Source: Eonycteris spelaea (lineage: Eukaryota; Chordata; Mammalia; Chiroptera; Pteropodidae). Taken from it: a stretch of DNA of 64,000 bases. The notes beneath the pieces are model-generated. The model ran no database searches. It worked only from the letters and a program-made list of their open reading frames with translations, and was not told the DNA's origin. The stretch is taken from contig PUFA01000066.1 of assembly GCA_003508835.1 (NCBI GenBank), positions 8,760,501-8,824,500 of the forward strand. Direction: 5' to 3'. Positions 9,906 to 21,319 of the stretch are shown piece by piece (position 1 is the first letter of the stretch; every line of letters begins with the position of its first letter). Position numbers and translations under genes: made by a program.

Positions 9906-12900
9906 CCCCTTCCGCGCTGGTGGGGGATGGAGAGGGGAGTGTGAGGCCCCGCCCAGGGGGGCGGGTGGGGGGAGCTAAGGGCTCGCGTTGGGGTCAAAGC
10001 CCCATCGCGAGCTCCGTCCACTCCGTCCACTCCGGAGGGCGCCCTTGGGCTCACGATGGCTCACAAATTACAGCAGCAAGACCAGGACTGCGGCTGGCGC
10101 AGGGTGGGGGGGGGGAGGGAGGCTCGCCTGGGGATGAGCCCAGGGCCAGGCAGCGGGTAGGGGTGGGGGGAGGGGCCGGGAGCAGGGAAGCGGGACGGGG
10201 CCCGGGGTGGGCCCGGCACACAGGACAGCCGTGTCCTCACAGCTCGTTTAGCGTGTCCTGTGTGATCCCACTGGGAGAGGGTTCTGGCCACCGTGTCCTC
10301 CGTTAGACGCGCACACAGGTCTGCATGGCAGGACGGGGTGGGGGAGGGTGAGGGGGGCTCACGGTGTCCCACCCGCCCACGGGAGCCGCCTTTGCTCGGA
10401 TCCGTGGCGGCCTGTTTATGCCCACCCCCTTGGGTGTGGGCGGGCTTCTGACGGAAGCCTGAGGTGAGTCGGGACGTGAGATGCACAGGTGACCCCGAGC
10501 CCGCAGCTCACCTGGCAGCCCCGGGCCTGGCCCTGGCCTTCGGCAGGAGGGCGGCAGGTCTGCGCGGGGCCCTGGCCCTCAGGCTGGGGTCACTCACTCT
10601 CAGGTCACTCACCTGCAGGTCCTTGTCCACGTGCTGGAACAGGGTGAGGTCAGAGGACACACCTGACGCTCCTTATTTTTTTTAATTAGAAAATTTAAAA
10701 TGTGACCACCTAACTCGTCACAGACGTATCTAGGTTATAGACGCTAAGACGTGACGTGCCCATGGGTTTTGAAAGACCAAGCAGAATAATTCAGACTTTT
10801 CCACACCCAACCCTGGATGGCAGAGGCCCCGCCTCCCAGGGCAGCTGGAGTGTCTGCTCCACAGGTGACAGGCCAGGCAGCCGGGGCTGCAATCTCCGTA
10901 CCATCCACCAGAGGGCAGTGCGACTGCCTCCCTGCCGTGACAGTGTGTGATAATGTGTGTCACGGCAAAGCTATTGCCGTCCCCAGCAAAACCATTCCTG
11001 TCTGTGCCAAAATTGTCGGGGTTGCCTCCGTATTTCCCTCTCCGGCCCCGCTGGCCGGGCGCCATTCCCTGCCTCTACTGCTCTTCCCAGCCAGCTGGGC
11101 GACCTTTAAAAACCACCAAACGCCAACACTGCATCATCCACAAAATGATCACTATCCCGAGGCCGCGGGAACAGCCCGTCACCGGGGGCGGGTGTACAGA
11201 TCACGGGAACGCTAAGTGGGGTGCGCTCAGCCGTGAGGGAAGGGGGACCGCCACGCGCCACCGAGGCCAGGTCCCTTGCCGGTCCTCTCGTCCTGCGAAC
11301 CTCCCTCGGGGGTCCTGGCCCCCGGGAAGCCTCAGGCCCCCAGACCGCTTTGCTCGAGGCTCCAGAAGCAGCGTCTCTTTCTTGCTTGCTTTGTCTCAAT
11401 GTGCGTGGCTGTCTGTTCGGGCGTCCCCCAGCGGGGCTGCGCGCCCCCGAGGGCAGGACTGGGTCCGCTTTGTTCACGGCTGCATTTCCAGCTCCTGCAG
11501 CTACTGTCTGAGGCCACTCACTCCGAGTCTGGGGCGCACGGGGGTGGACTCACTGGACGGGGGAGGAGTGAGCGAATGCGTGAAGTTTTTGGATCGGAAA
11601 GGGCTGCTGGCAGGTCCCGTCTGCACGGGGCTGGTGCACAGCCGAGGCGCCCGAGGCGAGCTTGGCTCGCGGGCAGGAGACTCTCGGGGCAGGGAGCGTC
11701 GTCCCCGGGTTGCCCCGTGACCCGAGTTGCTTTTTCACGGCGCCGACCTCTAAACCTGGGTCATGGGGGTCTGTGTAGAGCAGCATCCGGGACTTGGGGC
11801 GGGAAAGGTGGGGGAACGGGAACCGGTTTGCGTGGCGGGGGAGGGACTCTGGCGCTGGCTGGTGCGCTCTGCCCGCCCAGCCTCTGCCCTCTCAGCTCCC
11901 ACCGCTGCGGCCCAGAGCCCGCCCCCGCCCAGGGCGCCCCGTGGGGTCACGCGACGTCGCGGGGCGATAGGACATAAGACCAGGACGTGTTCACGGCGAC
12001 GCACGCTGCCTCAGGTCTCATGCTATGCCCGCTGCTGCATTTACCTCCGGGACGAGCCTGTGGGCACGGTTTTGCAGGCGGGGAGACTGTGGCAGTGTGC
12101 GGGTAAGGAGGGGGCCCCGAGCACCCCAGGTGCAGAGGGGGTTAACCAGGCAGAGCCCTGCCGTCCTGCCCGTTTACTGAAGCGCACAGAAAACACACTT
12201 TCAACGGTAAAGCAAATGCAGTTTATTGTTTGATGGGCCGTGAATGTTAAGGCATTTTTATGAAAAATTGTGAATGCCTCCCTTTTTTTTTTAAAAAAAA
12301 GAAAGATCATGAATGCCCCCTTGAGAGAAAGAAAGAAGCCCAGGAAGGCCAAACCCTGGGGAGCCCCCCACTTCCCTAGGGGGGCTCTGCAGTCTCCCAA
12401 CCTTTAGTAAAACTTCAGAGGAAGTGTGCGAGAAGCTCAAAGTAATTCTAACTTTGAACCTTAAATATTTACACTATAAAGTAGCCTTCGGTTTGTGGTT
12501 TTTCACTGCAGTGGAGGACTGGTATTTTTGCATCGGGAAAAATATGTTTTAAGAAACTCCTTCTGGAATGGCCACACGCCGCGTCCCCAAGCTCGGCGGA
12601 CACCTGTCTGAGAAGCACGAAGCACCGATTCGAGGAGCATGAAAGCACAACAGCTAAACAGACACACGGAAGCCTGGGAGGCTCAGCGTCGTCACCACCG
12701 TCCCACGTTGTCCTCATCACGCCGTCGCTGAGATTGTCGTCATCCGCCCAGCACCTCGCGCCCGGGCCACACCCAGGGGACAGGACAGGGTGCGGCCGCC
12801 TCCCCCAGGTCTGTTCACTGACGACCTTCCCGCCCTTCTCCCCGACCTTGCCCTTGCCAGCGATCACTAGGGGTGGGTCCCCGCCCCCCTGGCTGCCCCT

Positions 12901-13139
12901 GAGCATCACTCTAAGCTACGCAGTCGCCTTTCAGACTCGCGGGGCTCCTTTCCACTCACGCCTCGTCTGACCCGACCAGAAGTCACAGCACAAACACGCA
13001 GGCATGTGATTCCTGTCAGTTCGTTGCCCTTTCTGGCCCACGTGGCCTCTGTCAGGTCCTCTCGGGGACAGTGTCGTTCTGCCAGTCAGCGGCTCCCTTC
13101 CCCTGGTGGCCCCAGCTGTGTTTTGCAGGGGCTGGCTCC
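9906..13139. other. GC-rich intergenic block, no gene
   Basis: Includes a G-rich tract at 10105-10200 (several runs of four or more G, quadruplex potential), a TCACTCA/CAGGTCACTCAC repeat near 10585-10620, the CTCF-like site at 10905, and AT-rich unique patches at 10670-10725, 12200-12320 and 12420-12560. No credible exon. Confidence 0.6.
10905..10918 (+). promoter_or_regulatory. CTCF-like motif CCACCAGAGGGCAG
   Basis: Matches the core CTCF consensus CCASYAGRKGGCRS at every position. It lies 9.4 kb upstream of the putative alternative exon. Occupancy cannot be judged from sequence. Confidence 0.5.
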
Positions 13140-13930
13140 ATCATTTTGTTTCGATAATGTAACTACACACGTGGACATACTTACAGGTCCCTTTTGCATG
13201 CCTCATTTGACATCGTTTCTGTGTTTCTTGGGGGAAAGTTCTAGAAGTATGATCTATAGGTCCAGGGGTACACACATGGATTCCTGCTCCCTCTGCCATC
13301 TCCCCGCTCCTGGGGACTCACGTTGCCATCGGCCGTGCTGGAGGGTCTGTTTCCTCACAGCGGTAGCGGAGGGACGTGCCACGAGCCTCGTCCGCTTTGC
13401 TGAGTGACAACATCTCGCAATTTTCGTTCGTATCCCTCATAAATGAGGCTGAGTATCTTTTCGTATGAATAAGGACCGTTGGCATTTTCTCCCTGCGAAC
13501 TTTCTATGTACATCTTTACGTTGTTTCTTAAACTTCGGGTTTTGCTTGAATTCTCTTAGATTTTAGCACTTCTCTGTACATTAGAGACAGGAGCTTTTCG
13601 AGGTCCGTTCGTGTTCGTGTATGAACAGGTATTTTGTTCATTTTTATGGCGAGTTCACCTAGATGTGCCACAATGTGTGTATCCATTCCCCAACTGCTAG
13701 AGATTCGGGTTTCTGTCCCTTTGGGGCTATTACGAATCATCCCGAATATGAGACATACACCTACTCTTTCCGGCGTGTACGTATGTTGTCACTTTTCGTG
13801 GATAAACACCTAGGAGCAGAGTTGCTGAGTCTGTGTCAACGTGCTTTTAACCCTTTGAGGTGCTTCCCTGTTTTCCAAAGTGGCCGCACCATTTTCATTC
13901 TCCCTAGTCGTCTGTTGGTCTATTAGCTTT
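13140..13930 (-). mobile_element. LINE-1 fragments, antisense
   Basis: AAATGAGGCTGAGTATCTTTTC, TAAGGACCGTTGGCATTTTC, ATCCATTCCCCAACTGCTAG and TGTTTTCCAAAGTGGCCGCACC match successive antisense segments of old L1. It appears to be two broken pieces. Confidence 0.75.
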
Positions 13931-14036
13931 CCTTTAAAAATGAATACACACATATTTTTAAACCATAAACTTTTATGTTAAATACTCTGTTTAACCCAAA
14001 GCTCTTTGGGGCCCTCGATACTTTTTAAGAATACGC

Positions 14037-14069
14037 AGGGCTCCCAAGGCCAAACCCTTTGGGAGCCCT
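14037..14069. repeat. Short inverted repeat
   Basis: AGGGCTCCCA (14037-14046) is the exact reverse complement of TGGGAGCCCT (14060-14069), giving a 10-bp stem and 13-base loop. Not followed by a T-run, and no RNA gene context. Confidence 0.6.
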
Positions 14070-14744
14070 GTGGCAGGGAAAATCGAGCAACGGCCCATGT
14101 CTGTTTTTTCCAGCCGCCCCCAGGGGGCGCCCTCATCACTAACGTCCGTGTTTCTCTACCTTGAGCCACATTTGTGTTCAAACGGACAAACTCTCAAGGT
14201 CCCCGAGCCCGTGCCTGAGAACAGGAGGTTGAAAAACATCGCTCTGAGAACACAGAACGCGGGACCCCAAACACCTTTCCACGGTGCACTGGAACCGTGA
14301 CGGGGGGTCCAGGGCCTGTTGTGAGGCCGATAAAAACGCCTTTGTTCTTACAGCTGTTGTCTCACGGTTTTTTGTCGCAAAAGACACCCCGCAATCCGCG
14401 GCTTTCTCGACGAGTTCCCTGCCGCTCACCCCCATCCCCACCGGGTCTGCAAATGTGAATTCAAGAAAGACGGAATTCTGTCGCTCATAACCGTGGGACA
14501 GGCAGCCTGAGCGACCGGGCCGTGAGGACGAAGGTGGTGCCCCTTCCCTCTACCTTCGAGGCTCCTTGCGACACTGGTGGATCGTACCTGTCCTCCCCCG
14601 GGGACTCGGAAGCGGGTCACCGAGCCGCAGGCAGCACTGCCCCCGCCCCCCACCCCGCCAAGCCCCACGTGGACACACAAGGTAACCGAGGGTGTGCTGG
14701 GCCCCTCACCCCCAGGGGTGGGCCCCGCAGGGCAAGCTGTGTGG

Positions 14745-14840
14745 CCAGGTGACCTCCCTGTGCACCTGTGCCCTCTCAGAAGTGGGGAGCGAGGCCCCCT
14801 CTTCGGTGCAGCGGTGACATTGGTGACATCGGAGGTGGGT
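14745..14840 (+). repeat. MIR fragment, diverged
   Basis: TGTGGCCAGGTGACCTCCCTGTGC...CTCAGAAGTGGGGAG is MIR-like. Confidence 0.45.
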
Positions 14841-16366
14841 GCTGAGTGCACGTGAGGCGGCAGGAAATGGAAGGGGACTGACGGCCCCCCGCACGCCCAC
14901 TGCCGGGCGCCCGGCGCCTCCCTTCTGCGAGGTTCTGACCGGGTTCCCAGGAACTCGCTGCAGGCTTTCCCGCTGCCTCACGTCCCCAGCAGGAGAGGCC
15001 AGGAGGACAAATGTCCCTGTTCATTCTGAGCTGGGTCAGGGTCAGACCACGCAGCAGACATGACCGAATTTCTCTCGACGAAAAAGAATTACGTGCTAAG
15101 TGGACCGGCTGGTGTCTGTTAAACCTGCAGCGCGGCTAACGGGCAGCGTGCTGGCCCCTGGCCACCTTCACAGACGACCCCAACCAAGCTCCTCCAGGGG
15201 GCAAGGTCCCCTGTGCTCTGAAAGCCCATGCGAAGCTGGCAGAGGAGGCTCAGTTCTGTTTTCATGTTCAGGGGACACGCAACCCCAGTGCTACGTACGC
15301 AGTGACGACGACGAGACGTCCGTGACGAAGGCAGCGCAGTTCGCTGCCTGCCCTTCCCCCAGTCCCCGCTCCGTCTGCCGCTGCCTCAGCCGTCGGCACC
15401 TATGGGCGCGACAGGAAGGAGCCGATGTTGGAAACCAAACAAAGACACGACGCCCTCATCCCAAACCGCAGTGCACCCGCTCCTGAGTCCCGTGGGAGTC
15501 TCTGCCCCTCCGTGGTCACCCTCCAGGGCCAGGAAGAGAGAAGAGCCCCCGGGAAGGAGATCAGACAAGTCAGGGCCATTCTCAGAGACTTTAAAAACAG
15601 ATGGGCGCTCCAGTCTGCCAGGCGGCAGGAAAGGCCACGAGACCACGATGGGCTCGGTAACGCTGCGGGGAAGTCCAGACCTTTCCATCAGGTCTCGGTC
15701 GCTGCACGTCGTCATCTCCATGGCTGCTGAAAGTTACCGCAAGGTTAGTGGCTTCGACAACACACACACCTGTCATCATCTGGTCCGACCCGGGTCTCCC
15801 GGGCGACGGTCGAGGCCCCTCTGGAGCTCTGTCCCCTGCGACCCAGGCTCTGCGAGCAAGCTGCCCCTGAGGGGCCCAGGGCGCCCCGGACCAGCTTCGC
15901 CCCGGGCCGGGGCAGATGACGGTCACGGGATCCGAGATGCTTTATCTCCATGCTCATCACATGTGACACTTGGGACAGTCTCATCCTGAAAAATCATTTG
16001 CTTCACGTGCCACTGAGCGCACTGAGCAACCCTGCACGATGAAGACCCCTCCGCTCGCTGGAGAAGGGACGTGCATCAGCGCCAAGAGCCTCCTGATCAG
16101 ATGGCGGAGTGTGCCCCCGAAGGGCCCTGGCATCACATGGGTCACAAGGACAGACTCGTTCAAACGAAACACAAAACCCCACAGCGTTCTATATAGAGCA
16201 AGCATGGTTGGTTACCAGATTACTATGTGGAATTAAAGCGTATGTGATAAAGCAAGCTTTTAGGAGCATACTTATTGTGCCCCTGAGTTTTATGTCCCAG
16301 GATCTGCAGGTCACAAAATTTCCTCTTTGGAAAAAAAATTGCACTCTGCTGCAATGCTACTCACGG

Positions 16367-16380
16367 CCAGCAGAGGGCAA
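16367..16380 (+). promoter_or_regulatory. CTCF-like motif CCAGCAGAGGGCAA
   Basis: Matches the CTCF core except for the last base. Same orientation as the motifs at 10905 and 30635. Confidence 0.4.
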
Positions 16381-17369
16381 CCTGACCCGGTTCTCGGCTT
16401 TTCCACCATAAGAAGAAAAACCTCTGGGGCAAAGCACAGGGGACCCAGATGCTGTCGTTTCTGTTGTTGTTTCTCCGGTTTCTAGAAATGCTATTGGGTC
16501 TCGCCTCTTCCAGCGTCTCCAGGGGTTCGAGCCCCTCGCTTCTCACCTGCTGCCCAGGCCTCCCTGCAGACCCCGGGGAGTCAAGGCCACCGGGCGAACC
16601 TGAGCGGGGAGGCAGGGGTGCTCAGTCCTTTCCCTCTCCTGCTCCAGAGGGGCCTCTGAGGGAGCCCTCGGTACAGCGTGCCCGGACGGCCCCAGGCACA
16701 CCCGTCGCCTGCTGTCATTAGGTAGCACCCCCTGAGGCTCTTGCAGGTGTCCATTCCTGTAGGCTGAACCATCTGCTCGCTGCCCTTAGTCAGCCTGTAG
16801 GGGTGTGACGATCACACCCGTGCCTCCGACCTCCTGCTCCCCTTCCCTCCGTTCTGCTTCCGGGGTGGGGGCAGCTGGAGCCCTTGGAGGTGCTAGGGAG
16901 GGGAGCGGCCCCCACGTCTGAGCCCTGGACGCCCACAGGGCCGTGGCACAGAAGCGGGGCTGCTGGGGCTTTCTCAGGAGGCGACGTCTGGGGGATAAGG
17001 AGGAACAAGTCATGGGGGTTGTTGGGGACACGCCGGGCAGCAGGGCGTGTGGAGGACATCGCTGAATTCCAAGTTTAAGAGAAAGTGTGCCCAGGGTGCT
17101 CCCCATTCCTGCTGCTCACCCAAATGCCGGGCGGGGTGTCTCCCTGTTGGTGGAGAAGCAACTCTGAGACGAGGGGGCCCAGGTAAGCTGGGGGAGGGGA
17201 GGCCCCAGGCCACTGGGCTATTTCACCGTCCACACCTGCGGGGAGACGCCTTCCACCGCGGGCAGGTGGCCTGGAGAGGGGCCCCTGACTGCGCGGGCTG
17301 CAGGGAAGAGGGGTGCGGTGTGGGGGGCTGGAACCGAGATGGGGAGAGCTGGGGAGACAGAGGAGAGCG

Positions 17370-17660
17370 TCGTTGGCCGCCCTTGCTGCTGTGGAGACGG
17401 CCCCGCGCCCCGCGTGGCTCTGGGTGGCGGCGGCTTCCGCCCGGGCCGCGTTCCCCTCGCGGTCAGTGTCCGCCGTTCGGCCGGGCTGCGTTTCACTCGT
17501 CCACTGGTCCGGCGATGCCTTCGCGCCGGTTCCACTTTTTGGCGAGGTGGCTGCGCTGCCAAGCGTGGCCACTCTGGGGGCGCAGTTTCCGCTCCCCCTG
17601 CGCGTGCGCCTGAGGCCCGCCGAGGCTTTAGGAGGCTTGGGCTCAGGCCCACCCGCAGAG
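17370..17660. promoter_or_regulatory. Small CpG-rich block upstream of CpG island 1
   Basis: About 290 bases dense in CpG, ending in TGCGCGTGCGCC (17599-17610), one mismatch from an NRF1 palindrome. It is followed immediately by a long CA-rich simple repeat. I found no ATG plus splice donor that I would call an exon. It may be an upstream promoter or enhancer, or an isolated CpG cluster. Confidence 0.4.
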
Positions 17661-17679
17661 AGCGGAGGGAAGGGGACGC

Positions 17680-18095
17680 TCACACTCAGACACATTCACA
17701 CACTCACACTCATAGACACACATGCTGACAGACACACACTCAACACACACACATAGACACACGGACACACACTCAGACACACACTCAGACACACACTCAA
17801 GCACACTCACAGACACAATCACACACATTCAGATACACTCACAGACACACACTCACACACATACACAAAGACATGCACACACACACTGACACACTGACAC
17901 ACACACAGTGACAGTCACACACATGTATACACACATATTCACATGACACACACACACTCAACAGATACACTCACCCACTCACACACTCGCTCACACTGAT
18001 ACATGTTCACATACACATATACACAGACACACGCTCACACACATACACCCACTCACACCTACTCACACACTCACACAGATACACAGTCACACACA
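17680..18095 (+). repeat. Long (CA)n / (ACACTC)n compound microsatellite
   Basis: About 415 bases of ACACAC interspersed with CTCACAC, ATAC and AGACAC units. Alternating purine-pyrimidine content favours Z-DNA. Open frames through it are artefacts. Confidence 0.95.
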
Positions 18096-18189
18096 ATTGT
18101 TCAGTGTGATTTTCCAGATTTCATTTTATCATCCAGCCCATCTGAGGAACTCTTTTTAAAGAGAGAGATTGCTTTTTGTTTTTGAAAAA

Positions 18190-18330
18190 GTTTCTTGAGG
18201 TGAAATTTACATCCTATAAAATGAGACCTTTTTAAAGTGAACAATTCAGTGGCATTTCTACCTAGTTTCAAAACATGGTCACTGCTCCAAAGTTAAACTC
18301 CTTACTTATCCTGTGGTAACTTGTTAACCT
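18190..18330 (-). mobile_element. L1M 3' end fragment, antisense
   Basis: TTGAGGTGAAATTTACATCC...AACAATTCAGTGGCATTTC...CATGGTCACTGC matches antisense L1M. Confidence 0.75.
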
Positions 18331-18879
18331 CTGTTTGCTGATTATTTATTAACTGCCTACCATAGCCCAAATCTGAACAGTTACTGAAGATTTTTAACAG
18401 CCCCATGGACCGGCCTTCCTGAACCAGTCACGAGGACGTTGGCGTGGACAGTGCTGACCCATCAGACCGCTCCCTGAGCACCCCCCCCACCCCGCACCCC
18501 CACGCAGCCTCCCGCATTGGGGCAGCAGACAGAGAAAATGAAACTTTGATTGCCAGCAAGTGCGGACAGAGGCTGCAAACAGATGTTCAGTGACCGCGAG
18601 TGGCCCGGGAAGGCAGTGACCAGGCGGAGGCCTGTCCCCTGCATCAGGGCCCCGGGCGGCAGGGGGCAGGCGAGCGGGCACAGGGCTGCGCTGTGACGTG
18701 GTGCTCGCCGGGCAGGAGGTGTGTGCAGTGCTGGGGGCTTGGACACGGGAAACCAACAGGGTGGGCGGGAGAAGCGGGGAGGCGGAAGGAAAGGCTTCAG
18801 GACGGAGGTGACCTTGAGCTGGGTCTTGGGGTTCCCCAAGATATGGTCCATGGGCCGATCAGAGAGCACAGACACCCCG

Positions 18880-19035
18880 CAGTGACTGGGGTTTGAATCC
18901 TGGCCCTTCCCTCCCTAACTTCCTCCGGCAGGTGACCTCATCAGTTTCCCCCTCTATAAAGTGGGGGATGGTCATAATGACCCCCCACGACAGTGATGGA
19001 TGAGGAAATAGGATGAGGCTGAGATGACGCGGCGC
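18880..19035 (+). repeat. MIR SINE
   Basis: GACTGGGGTTTGAATCCTGG, CAGGTGACCTCATCAGTTTC, CTATAAAGTGGGGGATGGTC and GGATGAGGCTGAGATGACGC run through most of MIR. Confidence 0.8.
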
Positions 19036-19317
19036 ACGTGACAGTCCCCGCCCTCCCGCGGAGTGTATTCCTCATCTGCAAAGGCCTGAGGGTGCCCTCC
19101 TGGCGCCAGAAGGATGGAGTGACTGCCTGCTCAGCACAGCGCCACCTACGGTGGCTGTTGGCAACTGTCGTTACTGTTGGTAAGTTCTGGAGATGGGGAG
19201 CGAGAGGTCTGCGAGGCGCGGGTCGGGGGCCGTGCACCCCGCGGAGGATGTAGGTGGTAGGGCGCCCGGCCACATCCAAGGGCCAGCGGTGCACTCAGCT
19301 GCCACGTGGCGGGGGAC

Positions 19318-19375
19318 AATTCCTCCCCTTTGCCACCTCCGCTTCTTCATCTGTCAACGGGCAATGACAGATGAG
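19318..19375 (+). repeat. MIR fragment
   Basis: CACCTCCGCTTCTTCATCTG followed by TCAACGGGCAATGACAG matches the MIR CCTCATCTGTAAAATGGG region. Confidence 0.5.
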
Positions 19376-19901
19376 TTGCTGGGGTCTGAACGGGAGGACC
19401 ACGCGCTGGAGCAGACTGCTCCTGGGGCGCTGGGGGCCAGTGTCCGTTACACGGAGCCGGTCAGTCTGACGGTTGCCTGGGCCTCTCTCTCTCCAGGCGA
19501 CCCTGGTGCAGGCCAGAGACCCTGCCTCGAAGTCACCAGAGGCCGCGGAGCCCACTGCGAACTGAAGACACCCTCCCGGTTGTCCCCGCAAGCGCTCGTG
19601 GGTGGGGGAGGGGCTCGTGGGTGGATTGGGGGGAGCCCCCACGGACTTGGGGCGCAAGCGCACAGATCTAGTGCTGGAGCTGGTTGGTGGCCACAGGGTC
19701 CCACGCACGGTGCTCGTTAGCTGAATGTTTCCGTTTTGTTTCCTTCTTAAAGAAGGTACCAGCGTGCGCCGCTGGCTGACGGGCACGCAGCAGCGCGCGC
19801 GCGCCGCTCGGCGGGCACAGGGAGGCAGCCCGCGCCGGGACAGCGGGTCCCCGCGCGGTCCCAGGCCCCGTCATCCCGTTTCCCGCCCCCAGCCCCACCC
19901 C

Positions 19902-19992
19902 AGCCCATTTCACACCGGGGACACGCGGGCTCACAGAGGTCAAGCCGCTGGCCGAGCGTCCCGCAGCGGCTCTAACTCGGCAGCCTCTGTGC
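19902..19992 (-). repeat. MIR SINE inside CpG island 1
   Basis: CCCATTTCACACCGGGGACA...GGCTCACAGAGGTCAAGCCGC...GGCTCTAACTCGG is the reverse of MIR, with several CpGs gained. Confidence 0.6.
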
Positions 19993-20269
19993 AACGTGCC
20001 TAAGCGGCGGGTCCCCTCCCGTCCCGCTGTCCCTTTAACGTTCAGGGCGTCCTTGGCACTGAGGTCCCGCGTCGCGGCTGCGGCGCGCGGGGCCGGGCCC
20101 GGGGAGACCAAGGTCACGGCGGCGCCCCCCGCGCCCCCGCGCGGCGCAGGGGCGGGCCTCGCGCAGGGCCCCGCCCCCGCCCCGCCCCGCCGGCCGCGCC
20201 TCCCGCAGCCCCCGGCTCCGCGCGGCGCAGGCGGCGGGTGGACGCGGCCCCCAGCGGCCCTGCGGCGCC

Positions 20270-20366
20270 ATGCGCGGCCGCGGCGGGGGGCGCGCCCTCT
20301 GGCCCGCGCTGCTGCGCGCCTTCGGGGCCCGGGGCGCTGCGGCCGCCGACCGGGACCCTCCTCAAG
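20270..20366 (+). CDS. PHACTR3: Probable alternative first coding exon of PHACTR3
   Basis: An ATG at 20270 in good initiation context (G at -3) opens 32 codons, starting MRGRGGGRALWPALLRAFGA and ending DRDPPQ, then one G and a strong donor, AAG|GTAAGC, at 20367. The exon therefore ends in phase 1, the same as the recognised PHACTR3 exon at 34369-34486, and the orphan G would again make Asp with the next exon. The short peptide is Arg/Ala/Leu rich, with a hydrophobic patch (LWPALLRAFGA) that could be a weak targeting sequence or simply a product of GC-rich coding. It lies in a dense CpG island 14 kb upstream of the main start, and PHACTR family genes are known to use several promoters. I do not recall this N-terminus from a specific isoform, so assignment rests on position, strand and phase. 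It could instead start an unrelated transcript or a lncRNA. Confidence 0.55.
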
Positions 20367-20577
20367 GTAAGCGGCGCCGCAGGGACGCGGCGCGGGGCTG
20401 GGGGCGGTCCCGCCGGGAGCCGCGTCCTGCCCTTGGCCGCCTCGAGCAGCAGGACGCGTGCCGGGCCCCCAGCACCGAGGCGGGCGCCTCCTGGCTGGGG
20501 CTGGCCCGAAGCCAGGCGGGCGACTCTGGCCCCCAGGCCGGGGCAGCGCGCGCAGTGGTCCGCAGTGACGCGCGCAG

Positions 20578-20640
20578 GGCACTTGGCCTCGCTGTGCCTG
20601 GGTTTCCGCGTCTGTAAGTGGGGGCGGTCCCGTACTTGGG
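20578..20640 (+). repeat. MIR fragment
   Basis: CACTTGGCCTCGCTGTGCCTGG...CGTCTGTAAGTGGGGGCGG is MIR-like. Confidence 0.65.
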
Positions 20641-21016
20641 TCGTGGGGCAGCAGTTGGGATCACGTCAGCCACGCTCGCCACCTGGCGACAGTGCCACGT
20701 GTGTCCCGTCGAGCCTCGAATGGGTCTCCACCTGTGCACGGCAGGAGCCGCCAGGGCCCCTGCAGGCAGACACCTGGCCCTGGAGCTGGTCCAGCTGCAG
20801 TTAAAGGGGCAGGATCCCGGGACAGGGCGGAGGAAGCTGGAAAGTGGTGAGGACCCCACCTGGCCCAGGGAAGGGGACCTGCGAGGGGAGGGGTCTTAGG
20901 CCTCCTGGTGAGGAGGCGAGAGAGCGGGCCTTGCGCAGCGGCGGTGACCAGCAGACTGACCACTGGTGGGGGTGGGGAGAGAGTTACGCAGAGTCTCTAG
21001 TCCCAGTCCCTTGGCT

Positions 21017-21140
21017 AGAATCCCTAGGGGGCACTTATTATATCCGCTTTGGTGGGGAGCCAACCGGACCCCTCCTCAATCTCCTGGCATCTGCATTTTA
21101 ACCAGTGTCCCAGTGATTCTGGGGTCAGGCCTGAAAACTG
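21017..21140 (-). mobile_element. MER20-like hAT transposon
   Basis: AGAATCCCTAGGGGGCACTTATTA and CTGCATTTTAACCAGTGTCCCAGTGATTCTGG match minus-strand MER20, directly abutting a MER5A-like copy. Confidence 0.55.
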
Positions 21141-21157
21141 GTTTAGATGGTGGTTCT

Positions 21158-21316
21158 CACCTGTGGCTCTCAACTGGGGTGATTCTGCTCCCCATTTTTG
21201 GTTGTTACCACACCCCGTTTACGACTGGCATCCCGTGGGGGAAGCCACAGGTGTTGCCTGCTTCCCCCGAAACACTGGGGCTCAGAGAGGTCATACCCCA
21301 GGACAGCCCCCGCCCC
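21158..21316 (+). mobile_element. MER5A-like hAT transposon
   Basis: GGCTCTCAACTGGGGTGATTC, ATTTTTGGTTGTTACCACA, CGACTGGCATCCCGTGGGG and CAGGACAGCCCCCGCC follow MER5A, with replaced sequence near 21240-21290. Confidence 0.75.
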
Positions 21317-21319
21317 CCG

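Larger units (their letters stand above)
13931..17369. other. Intergenic block, no gene
   Basis: Unique sequence with a short perfect hairpin (14037-14069), CTCF-like near-matches at 14117 and 15191, a better one at 16367, and an AT-rich patch at 16180-16340. No exon recognised. Confidence 0.55.
18331..19749. other. GC-rich sequence upstream of CpG island 1, no gene
   Basis: Unique sequence with two MIR fragments (18880 and 19318). No exon recognised. Confidence 0.6.
19750..20620 (+). promoter_or_regulatory. CpG island 1 around the putative alternative exon
   Basis: From about 19780 to 20600 the sequence is extremely GC- and CpG-rich, peaking at 20050-20400 with repeated GGGGCGGG/CCCCGCC Sp1-type boxes (for example 20165-20195). 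This is the density expected of an unmethylated housekeeping-type promoter. The alternative exon lies at its centre. The left edge overlaps an old MIR, so the island has grown over repeat-derived DNA. A 304-codon antisense open frame across it is a GC artefact. Confidence 0.7.

Noticed and set aside
14037..14069. Possible small RNA hairpin
   Set aside because: A 10-bp stem alone, without conservation, promoter or longer arms, is too short for a miRNA precursor.
19668..20582. 304-codon open frame antisense to CpG island 1
   Set aside because: Arg/Ala/Gly/Pro-only composition is a by-product of CpG-dense DNA. The sense strand has the better exon signals.
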